Shown piece by piece: positions 1 to 5,087 of a stretch of DNA of 5,087 bases. The stretch covers positions 1-5,087 of the forward strand of contig JAFWXB010000425.1 in NCBI GenBank assembly GCA_017523185.1, given 5' to 3'. The translations under genes and the position numbers were made by a program. Source of the DNA: Lachnospiraceae bacterium (lineage in GTDB: Bacteria; Bacillota_A; Clostridia; Lachnospirales; Lachnospiraceae). Position 1 is the stretch's first letter. Each line of letters starts with the position of its first letter. The notes beneath the pieces are model-generated. The model searched no databases. It was not told the DNA's origin and saw only the letters and a program-made list of their open reading frames with translations.

Positions 1-100
1 ACACAAACTTTTCTATCACATAAAAACATATTTCATCTATGTTCAATAAATAAGGAAAATAAATAAAAAACATATGTTTTTATCAATATTACAAATCATA
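1..100 (-). other. AT-rich region downstream of truB, no gene supported
   Basis: The 100 nt after the truB stop contain no protein I can recognise. The start of ribF, the usual next gene, is not seen: no ribosome site or RibF-like N-terminus appears before the edge. TAAAAACATA (21-30) is repeated in inverted form at 73-82 and nearly directly at 65-74. Confidence 0.5.
66..81 (-). terminator. A/T palindrome after truB, possible weak terminator
   Basis: AAAAACATATGTTTTT is a perfect 16-bp palindrome beginning 19 nt after the truB stop. In the direction of transcription it is followed by TTATTTATTTT. It can fold as a 6-bp stem (five A-U and one C-G) with loop AUAU, which is unstable; the trailing U-run is the main reason to suspect termination. 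The pairing of 21-30 with 73-82 would compete with it. Confidence 0.25.
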
Positions 101-1006
101 CTACTGTTCAAAAAACAATTTCATAGGTTTATATTCTTTTTCTTTTTGCAAATAAGTATAAAGACCAATAAATTTATAATGCACATCATATAAACAAACC
201 GTTTCACATTGTACTGCTTCTCTAAAATTTAAAATCATAGCACATGGAATACGATTGCCATTTCGAATATATTTCTCTGCATCTTCACTAGCAATTACTT
301 TTGGATATTGTTCAAATACAATATCAATTGGAGATAAAAACTCCCATTCTTCTTGTGGAAAAATGCTTAATCTCTGTAATTCCTCTAATTTATAAGCATT
401 GTCTAAGGTAAAATTTGCTACTTTTGTACGTAGTAATGATTTCATACAACCAAAACAACCTAATTTTTTTCCAATATCATCACACAAAGTTCGAATATAT
501 GTTCCTTTTGAACAATGTACAACAATTTCTACTTCCGGAAGTTTGATACTTAAAATTTCAATCGAATAAATCGTAACACTTCTTGCTTTTCGTTCTACGG
601 TAATTCCTTTTCTTGCAAGGTCACAAAGTTTTTGTCCATTGACTTTTAAAGCAGAATACATAGGTGGAACTTGTTCATATGTTCCCACAAACGAAGCAAT
701 CACCGTTTTGACATCATCTTCTGTCACTTGTACTTTGGCTTCCTGCAATACTTCTCCTGAAATATCTTGTGTATCTGTTTCTTTTCCTAAAAGCAAAACT
801 GCTTTGTATTCTTTATCTTTATCTGTTAAAAGGTCACATACTTTTGTAGCTTTCCCTAATGTTACAGGTAATACACCTTCTGCATCAGGGTCAAGTGTTC
901 CTGTATGTCCAATTTTCTTTTGATGAAAAATACCTCGCATTTTCGCAACTACATCAAAAGAAGTATAACCTTTTTCTTTATAAACATTAATAATGCCATT
1001 TACCAT
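101..1006 (-). CDS. truB: tRNA pseudouridine(55) synthase
   Basis: TruB converts uridine 55 in the T-loop of elongator tRNAs to pseudouridine and also acts as a tRNA-folding chaperone. The 301-residue product opens with NGIINVYKEKGYTSFDVV, the usual family start. The catalytic motif is GHTGTLDPDAEGVL (residues 33-46), with Asp39 as nucleophile. Further conserved blocks are YKAVLLLGKETDTQD (67-81), PPMYSALKVNG (114-124) and CSKGTYIRTLCDDIG (165-179). The C-terminal part after about residue 225 is divergent, as is common in this family. The ATG at 1004-1006 is chosen because the conserved sequence begins at residue 3; the ribosome site ahead of it is weak (AAGTGAG at 1015-1021, spacer 8 nt). 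The gene ends in TAG. It is last in the visible cluster, after a 177-nt structured gap; ribF would be the expected next gene to the left but is not visible. Confidence 0.97.
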   Translation of the reverse strand: MVNGIINVYKEKGYTSFDVVAKMRGIFHQKKIGHTGTLDPDAEGVLPVTLGKATKVCDLLTDKDKEYKAVLLLGKETDTQDISGEVLQEAKVQVTEDDVKTVIASFVGTYEQVPPMYSALKVNGQKLCDLARKGITVERKARSVTIYSIEILSIKLPEVEIVVHCSKGTYIRTLCDDIGKKLGCFGCMKSLLRTKVANFTLDNAYKLEELQRLSIFPQEEWEFLSPIDIVFEQYPKVIASEDAEKYIRNGNRIPCAMILNFREAVQCETVCLYDVHYKFIGLYTYLQKEKEYKPMKLFFEQ

Positions 1007-1044
1007 GATACTAACTCACTTTAATCTATCTTTCTCTAATTAAA

Positions 1045-1073
1045 AATATATCTAACTATAAAAAATACTCCAA
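1045..1073 (-). promoter_or_regulatory. Candidate vegetative promoter for truB
   Basis: On the minus strand TTGGAG (1068-1073) is followed after exactly 17 nt by TATATT (1045-1050). The -10 box matches 5 of 6 consensus bases, the -35 only 3 of 6. A start near 1038 would leave a leader of about 30 nt before the truB ATG. It sits after the hairpin and the direct repeat, as expected for an internal promoter, but AT-rich DNA gives many false matches. Confidence 0.35.
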
Positions 1074-1075
1074 AT

Positions 1076-1098
1076 ATTACATTTAGAGATTACATTTA
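1076..1098 (-). repeat. 10-bp direct repeat ahead of the candidate truB promoter
   Basis: TAAATGTAAT occurs twice on the minus strand (1089-1098 and 1076-1085), separated by CTC. The second copy ends 2 nt before the candidate -35 box of truB. The position would suit a protein-binding site or an AT-rich upstream promoter element. It may also be simple slippage in AT-rich DNA. Confidence 0.5.
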
Positions 1099-1116
1099 TG
1101 TTAATATAAATAATCT

Positions 1117-1162
1117 AAGCAGATAATATTCTCTTATGTAAAAAGACAATCATTATCTGCTT
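1117..1162 (-). terminator. Hairpin between nrnA and truB: weak terminator, attenuator or processing stem
   Basis: AAGCAGATAAT (1117-1127) and ATTATCTGCTT (1152-1162) form a perfect 11-bp stem around 24 nt. Inside it, ATTCTC (1128-1133) and GACAAT (1145-1150) can add five more pairs with one C-C mismatch, after a bulged C at 1151. The stem starts 21 nt after the nrnA stop. In the direction of the genes its 3' side is followed by TTAGATTATTTATATT, a broken U-tract, so termination would be partial. On the plus strand the stem is followed directly by TTTT, but no plus-strand gene leads into it. The hairpin is well supported; the role is inferred. Confidence 0.55.
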
Positions 1163-1183
1163 TTCCTATATAAATTTATATGA

Positions 1184-2152
1184 TTATACGTTTTGTTCCC
1201 ATTCTTGTATCTTATCCGAAATTGCTTCTGCTAAGCGTACAATAATATCTTTTATTTCGCCTTCCATTGTACAACCTGCTGCTCGAACATGTCCACCACC
1301 TTGAAATTGCATTGCAATTTCTGCCATATTGACATCTTCATTTGCTCTTAAACTCACTCTATATAGATTTTTTTCTGTTTCATATAAAAAAGCAGCAACA
1401 ATGGTATCTTTTGTAAGACGAAGTTGATTTACAACCCCTTCTAAATGTTTTGGAAGACAATCAAATTGTTCCATTGTTTCTTTTGTTACATAAGAAATAA
1501 TACATTTTCCATCTAAATATAATTGACTATCTAAAAGTATTTTTCCTAATATAAGATTTTGCTTGTATAATTTCTCATAATATGATTTATGCACAATTTT
1601 AGAATAATCAATGCCTTTTTCCATTAAAATACCGGCTGCTGTCATTGTAGATGCTGTGGTACAACTATATTGAAATACTCCTGTATCATGCACAATTCCT
1701 GTATATAAACATTCTGCAATTTCTTTTGTGATTTTGTCAGTATCCATAATATTAAACACTAATTCACAAGTAGAGCTTGCATCTGGTATGATATAATTTT
1801 CATTTGCATATTCTACATTGCTTACATGATGGTCTATACAAATCGTATATTTTGCAGAATGAAAATATTTGACATTTTCTCCTAGTCTGCCTATATCTCC
1901 ACAATCTAATACAAAAAAGATATCATGTGATTTATCCTCTTCCACCGAACTGCAAATACACTCTGAATGTTTCATAAATTTCAATGTATTTGGAATTGGC
2001 TCTAAATAAATATCTGTTTCTATTTCCGGATAGTAAGTACGAATATAATTATATACAGCAAGTGTAGAACCTACACAGTCACCATCCGGTCTGACATGAC
2101 CGGAGATGCCTACTGTTTTCTTTCCGATTAATAATGTATCTAAATTAATCAT
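1184..2152 (-). CDS. nrnA: DHH/DHHA1 phosphoesterase, NrnA-type oligoribonuclease and pAp phosphatase
   Basis: NrnA-type enzymes degrade RNA fragments of 2-5 nt from their ends and dephosphorylate 3'-phosphoadenosine 5'-phosphate, using two metal ions in the cytoplasm. The 322-residue length fits. The DHH domain shows GHVRPDGDCVGS (residues 18-29), DCGD (83-86), the signature DHH (107-109) and HDTGVF (155-160), which together supply the metal ligands. The DHHA1 substrate-binding domain has GGGHVRAAG (285-293). All expected motifs are present. The ATG at 2150-2152 lies inside the end of rbfA, in the order ATGATTAA, so the stop of rbfA and start of nrnA overlap by 8 nt; translational coupling is likely. 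Some relatives cleave cyclic dinucleotides or pApA, so the exact substrate is inferred from family and gene context. The symbol nrnA follows Firmicutes use. Confidence 0.93.
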   Translation of the reverse strand: MINLDTLLIGKKTVGISGHVRPDGDCVGSTLAVYNYIRTYYPEIETDIYLEPIPNTLKFMKHSECICSSVEEDKSHDIFFVLDCGDIGRLGENVKYFHSAKYTICIDHHVSNVEYANENYIIPDASSTCELVFNIMDTDKITKEIAECLYTGIVHDTGVFQYSCTTASTMTAAGILMEKGIDYSKIVHKSYYEKLYKQNLILGKILLDSQLYLDGKCIISYVTKETMEQFDCLPKHLEGVVNQLRLTKDTIVAAFLYETEKNLYRVSLRANEDVNMAEIAMQFQGGGHVRAAGCTMEGEIKDIIVRLAEAISDKIQEWEQNV

Positions 2153-2528
2153 TGTCTGTTTCTACCTCTTTCGAATGTGTAGCTACTACTTCATCAATTT
2201 TCTTTGACATAGAAATACCATATTCAATGGATTGGTCTAAAATAAATTTAATTTCCGGTGTGTTACGCAAATTGATTGATTTTGCCAGTTTTACACGAAT
2301 AAAACCTTCTGCTGATTTTAAACCTGCAATGGTATCTTTTTGTGCTTTTTCATCACCTAATACACTAATATATGCTTTTGCAGTTTTTAAATCCGGAGCA
2401 ACTTCTACTGCAACAACACTTGTCATTGGATGAATCCTTGGGTCTTTGATTTCCCCACGAATAATATTCGAAAGTTCTCTCATTACTTCTTCGTTAATAC
2501 GAATATTTTTAATACTGTTTTTTCTCAT
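2145..2528 (-). CDS. rbfA: 30S ribosome-binding factor A
   Basis: RbfA is a small KH-like protein that binds immature 30S subunits and helps 16S rRNA 5'-end maturation, notably in the cold. The 127-residue product has the usual family length. Recognisable blocks are the N-terminal RINEEVMRELSNIIRGEIKDPRI (residues 10-32), the strand DLKTAKAYISVLG (46-58), a helix containing SAEG (72-75) and LRNTPEIKFILDQSIEYG (87-104). The acidic tail ends in ETDND. The ATG at 2526-2528 is preceded by GAAAGG with a 7-nt spacer, so the start is well supported. Its last 8 nt overlap nrnA. The gene is separated from infB by an unusually long AT-rich gap, so it may have its own promoter as well as read-through from infB. 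Confidence 0.97.
   Translation of the reverse strand: MRKNSIKNIRINEEVMRELSNIIRGEIKDPRIHPMTSVVAVEVAPDLKTAKAYISVLGDEKAQKDTIAGLKSAEGFIRVKLAKSINLRNTPEIKFILDQSIEYGISMSKKIDEVVATHSKEVETDND
2164..2170 (-). promoter_or_regulatory. Ribosome binding site of nrnA, inside rbfA
   Basis: AAGAGGT lies within the last codons of rbfA, with an 11-nt spacer to the nrnA ATG. The spacing is a little long, but it is the only purine-rich Shine-Dalgarno-like match near this start. Its place inside rbfA fits coupled translation of the two genes. Confidence 0.6.
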
Positions 2529-2804
2529 ATATCTGCCTTTCTTTTATCAAAACATATTGAAACATATCATAACTGGTTTCACTTTATATAATTTCTATAT
2601 AAAACAAATTTTATAATATATATTGCACAAAATCATATAAAATTTTATGTCTATTTTATACAAAAATAGAATAAACTCTCTAATTAACTTCAAAAATATG
2701 ATAACAATATCTCAAAATCCATTAATTTTCTTTTTTCATTTCATTATATAGATACATACGAAGTTACATAATAAGAAAACTCATATCAAACAAATATTCG
2801 TTTC
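2529..2804 (-). other. Long AT-rich gap between infB and rbfA, no gene seen
   Basis: This 276-nt stretch is about 19% GC by hand count (53 G/C). On the coding strand it holds only very short open frames of 6 and 11 codons without ribosome sites. The best promoter-like pair I can find for rbfA is TTTATA (2636-2641), 17 nt, TATTAT (2613-2618), which is weak evidence in such AT-rich DNA. A perfect TATAAT occurs at 2743-2748 but lacks a -35 box at the right distance. Short inverted repeats are present: CTATTTT/AAAATAG at 2651-2669, and TGAAAC/GTTTCA (2558-2563 and 2576-2581) just ahead of the rbfA ribosome site. No GC-rich terminator with a T-run is visible. Confidence 0.5.
2536..2541 (-). promoter_or_regulatory. 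Ribosome binding site of rbfA
   Basis: GAAAGG stands 7 nt ahead of the rbfA ATG. It is one of the few GC-containing stretches in the AT-rich infB-rbfA gap, and it fixes the rbfA start. Confidence 0.75.
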
Positions 2805-2808
2805 TTAT
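2771..2808 (-). other. Inverted repeat spanning the infB stop codon
   Basis: ATAAGAAA at 2771-2778 and TTTCTTAT at 2801-2808 are perfect complements, with one further C-G pair (2780/2800) beyond a bulged A. The stem includes the infB stop codon at 2805-2807. It is AT-rich and has no T-run on its 3' side in the direction of transcription, so it is a poor terminator. It could be a 3'-end or processing stem, or chance in AT-rich DNA. Confidence 0.3.
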
Positions 2809-5087
2809 CTTGGCACTTCTACCATCTTATATGCTTCTACAATATCAAATTCTTGAATATCATTAAATCCTTCAAATACAAGACCACATTCATAACCTGT
2901 TCTTACTTCTTTTACATCATCTTTAAATCTCTTAAGTGAAGCAAGACTGCCTTCATGAATCTGTTTTCCTTCACGAGAAATTCTTACTTTACAGCCTCTT
3001 TCTAATGTTCCGTCAAGAACATAAGAACCTGCAATATTACCAACACCGGATGCTTTGAAAATCTGACGAATTTCTGCATGACCGAGTACCTTTTCTTCAA
3101 AGATTGGGTCAAGCATACCTTTCATAGCTGCTTCTACATCTTCGATTGCTTGATAAATAACTCTGTAAAGTCTTACGTCTACACCTTCTCGTTCAGCTGT
3201 TGATTTTGCCATCGGGTCAACACGCACATTAAAACCAATAATAATTGCATTTGATGCAGATGCAAGTGTTACATCAGATTCATTGATTGCACCAACACCA
3301 CCATGAATTACTTTTACCATAACTTCTTCGTTAGAAAGTTTCATAAGACTTTGTCTTACAGCTTCTACGGAACCTTGTACGTCTGCTTTTACAATTAAGT
3401 TTAATTCTTTCATATTACCTGACTGAATCTGTGAGAATAAATCATCAAGAGACATTTTTGCTTTTGTTTCTTCTAATAATCTGTTCTTTTCTTCAGAAAT
3501 ATAGGTATCTGCAAATGCTTTTGCTTCTTTTTCGTTTGTTGTATTTACAAATGTTTCACCTGCTGCCGGTACACTATTTAAACCTAAGATTTCTACCGGT
3601 GTAGAAGGACCTGCTTCTTTTACTCTACGTCCATTATCATCAATCATTGCGCGTACTTTACCATAACTGCTACCACAAGCAATTGGGTCACCTACATGAA
3701 GTGTACCTTTTTGTACCAATACAGTTGCAACTGCACCACGACCTTTATCAAGCTGAGCTTCAATAACAAGACCACGTGCCTGACGTTTTGGATTTGCTTT
3801 TAATTCTAAAACTTCTGCTGTTAAAAGAATCATTTCTAAAAGATTATCAATACCTTCTTTTGTATGTGCAGAAACTTCACAGAAAATAGTGCTTCCACCC
3901 CAATCTTCCGGAATTAACTGATGTTCTGCAAGTTCATTTTTTACACGGTCAATGTTTGCTGTTGGTTTATCAATTTTGTTAATTGCAACAATAATTTCTA
4001 CACCTGCTGCTTTTGCATGACTAATCGCTTCTACTGTCTGTGGCATTACACCATCATCTGCTGCAACAACAAGAATTGCAATATCGGTTGAATTTGCACC
4101 ACGCATACGCATTGCTGTAAACGCTTCATGTCCAGGAGTATCAAGGAATGTAATATTTTGGTCATTGATAGATACCACAGATGCACCAATGTGCTGTGTA
4201 ATACCACCAGCTTCTCTTGCTGTTACTTTTGTAGAACGAATTGCATCAAGAAGGGAAGTTTTACCATGATCTACGTGTCCCATTACACATACAACAGGTG
4301 GACGTGGTACCATATCTGCTTCATTTTCATCTTCTTCTTTTAATAATTCTGCAATAACATCTACTTTTTCTTCTGCTTCACAAATAAAGTTAAATTCTAA
4401 TGCAATTTCTTCTGCTGTTTCAAAATCTACTTCATGGTTCATGGTAACCATCTTACCTTTCATGAAAAGATTTTTAATAATTACAGATGGCTGTACTTTC
4501 ATTCTGTCTGCAAGCTCTTTAATAGTTAATTTTTCAGGAAGTGTAATAGTCTTAATTTCGTTTGGATCTTCTTTTGCCTTCTGTGGCTGTGGAGCATTTT
4601 TCTTTTTGCCGCCATTCTTTTCTAAGTTTACAAAATTTTCCTGACGTTTTCCTAATTTATCATGGTCCTGATGTCTGGTATTGTTGCGACGGTCATTACC
4701 ACGATCACGACTTTCTTTTCCGCGAATTTCTTCTGCTGGAGCTGTTTCTTTATTGAATTTATCCAATTCACGATCAAAGCGACCCTTTCCGCCATTTCTA
4801 TCATTTCTATCATTTTTATCATTATTTCTATTATCATTTCCACGGAAATTGTTTCTATCCCCTTGTGGACGATCATTTCTATTTTGACGTTCCCCTTGTG
4901 GACGGTCATTTCTATTTTGGCGTTCGCCTTGTGAACGGTCATTTCTATTCTGACGTTCCCCTTGTGGACGGTCATTTCTATTCTGACGTTCGCCCTGTGA
5001 ACGGTCATTTCTATTCTGACGTTCGCCCTGTGGACGGTCATTTCTATTCTGACGTTCCCCTTGTGGACGGTCATTTTTATTCTGACG
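2805..5087 (-). CDS. infB: Translation initiation factor IF-2, partial (5' end beyond the window)
   Basis: IF-2 is the initiation GTPase that places formyl-Met-tRNA on the 30S subunit and promotes 50S joining. The frame is open from the window edge to a TAA at 2805-2807, giving 760 visible residues with no start codon in view. Counting from the first visible codon, residues 1-77 are seven 11-residue repeats and about 78-178 is a charged, probably disordered linker. Residues 179-230 are the IF2_N module ([17 protein letters not shown]). The GTPase domain carries G1 GHVDHGKT (270-277), G2 GGITQHIGA (294-302), G3 DTPGH (316-320), G4 NKID (370-373) and G5 SAH (406-408). Domain II spans about 425-505. 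The C-terminal fMet-tRNA-binding domain is about 669-760 and contains GYECGL. All catalytic motifs are intact. A TTG at 4764-4766 is in frame, but the repeat frame runs straight into it and no well-spaced Shine-Dalgarno precedes it, so it is internal. Confidence 0.98.
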   Translation of the reverse strand, partial: RQNKNDRPQGERQNRNDRPQGERQNRNDRSQGERQNRNDRPQGERQNRNDRSQGERQNRNDRPQGERQNRNDRPQGDRNNFRGNDNRNNDKNDRNDRNGGKGRFDRELDKFNKETAPAEEIRGKESRDRGNDRRNNTRHQDHDKLGKRQENFVNLEKNGGKKKNAPQPQKAKEDPNEIKTITLPEKLTIKELADRMKVQPSVIIKNLFMKGKMVTMNHEVDFETAEEIALEFNFICEAEEKVDVIAELLKEEDENEADMVPRPPVVCVMGHVDHGKTSLLDAIRSTKVTAREAGGITQHIGASVVSINDQNITFLDTPGHEAFTAMRMRGANSTDIAILVVAADDGVMPQTVEAISHAKAAGVEIIVAINKIDKPTANIDRVKNELAEHQLIPEDWGGSTIFCEVSAHTKEGIDNLLEMILLTAEVLELKANPKRQARGLVIEAQLDKGRGAVATVLVQKGTLHVGDPIACGSSYGKVRAMIDDNGRRVKEAGPSTPVEILGLNSVPAAGETFVNTTNEKEAKAFADTYISEEKNRLLEETKAKMSLDDLFSQIQSGNMKELNLIVKADVQGSVEAVRQSLMKLSNEEVMVKVIHGGVGAINESDVTLASASNAIIIGFNVRVDPMAKSTAEREGVDVRLYRVIYQAIEDVEAAMKGMLDPIFEEKVLGHAEIRQIFKASGVGNIAGSYVLDGTLERGCKVRISREGKQIHEGSLASLKRFKDDVKEVRTGYECGLVFEGFNDIQEFDIVEAYKMVEVPR
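4857..5087 (-). repeat. Seven tandem 33-bp units in infB, encoding RQNRNDR(P/S)QGE
   Basis: Seven contiguous 33-bp units run from the window edge to 4857 on the minus strand, in frame with infB. In coding order they start at 5087, 5054, 5021, 4988, 4955, 4922 and 4889. The consensus is [11 protein letters not shown]. Residue 8 is P,P,S,P,S,P,P along the array; unit 1 has K for R at residue 4, and unit 7 ends in D instead of E. The array decays into [13 protein letters not shown], which keeps the composition but not the period. It may continue to the right of the window. A unit of about 48% GC stands out from the AT-rich surroundings. The encoded peptide has no hydrophobic residues, so it should be a flexible, polar, disordered part of the IF-2 N-terminal extension. 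Confidence 0.95.

Noticed and set aside
1..73. Possible minus-strand start at 71-73 (MFFIYFPYLLNIDE...) running off the left edge
   Set aside because: No ribosome site precedes the ATG, which lies inside the A/T palindrome, and the peptide does not resemble the RibF N-terminus expected here. Only 24 codons are visible, so it cannot be judged.
1168..1181. 14-bp palindrome ATATAAATTTATAT just after the nrnA stop
   Set aside because: It consists only of A and T in very AT-rich DNA and has no loop or U-run, so chance is the simplest explanation.
2152..2433. Plus-strand open frames opposite truB, rbfA and infB (639-923, 2152-2433, 4128-4343, 4441-4644, 4562-4756, 4662-4934, 4681-4887)
   Set aside because: All lie antisense to well-conserved genes, have no recognisable protein similarity and are explained by the codon structure of the opposite strand.
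2805..4766. infB starting at the TTG at 4764-4766 as a complete 653-residue IF-2
   Set aside because: The frame is open upstream to the window edge and encodes the in-frame repeat. AAAGGG is about 16 nt from the TTG, too far for a ribosome site. A shorter internal IF-2 form cannot be excluded but nothing supports it.
4652..5074. A 140-codon minus-strand frame with repeated [15 protein letters not shown] units
   Set aside because: It is the other-frame reading of the 33-bp infB repeat. Because the unit is a multiple of 3, an ATG recurs in every unit and the frame stays open. The infB frame over the same DNA joins directly to the IF-2 domains.
4857..5087. CRISPR-like array of 33-bp repeats
   Set aside because: The units are contiguous with no unique spacers, and they code in frame with infB.

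Overview
The window is a single-direction block of translation and RNA-maintenance genes, all on the minus strand. In transcription order it holds infB (translation initiation factor IF-2, 5' end cut by the right edge), rbfA (30S maturation factor), nrnA (DHH/DHHA1 nanoRNase/pAp phosphatase) and truB (tRNA pseudouridine-55 synthase). This is the distal part of the classical Firmicutes nusA-rnpM-infB-rbfA-nrnA-truB-ribF cluster. AT-rich coding sequence, very AT-rich gaps, an NrnA-type DHH gene between rbfA and truB, and an RbfA beginning MRKNSIKNIRINEE point to a low-GC Clostridia member. Lachnospiraceae is my best guess, from remembered protein style and not from a search.

Layout by increasing coordinate: 1-100 is the AT-rich region after truB, with an AAAAACATA-type palindrome; 101-1006 is truB; 1007-1183 is a gap with a perfect 11-bp-stem hairpin, a 10-bp direct repeat and a candidate promoter for truB; 1184-2152 is nrnA; 2145-2528 is rbfA, overlapping nrnA by 8 nt; 2529-2804 is a 276-nt gap of about 19% GC with no convincing gene; 2805-5087 is infB, open to the edge of the window. 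The first 77 codons of infB visible here are seven tandem 33-bp units encoding an 11-residue R/N/D/Q-rich repeat.

The genes act on successive steps of making active ribosomes and starting translation. RbfA finishes the 30S subunit, IF-2 loads initiator tRNA and joins the subunits, TruB modifies the tRNA T-loop, and NrnA clears 2-5 nt RNA ends and pAp. The rbfA-nrnA pair looks translationally coupled. The two long gaps suggest that infB/rbfA-nrnA/truB is not one simple transcript but may have internal promoters or processing sites.

I found no mobile element, CRISPR, phage, toxin or clearly novel system. The most notable items are the IF-2 repeat tract and the structured nrnA-truB gap.
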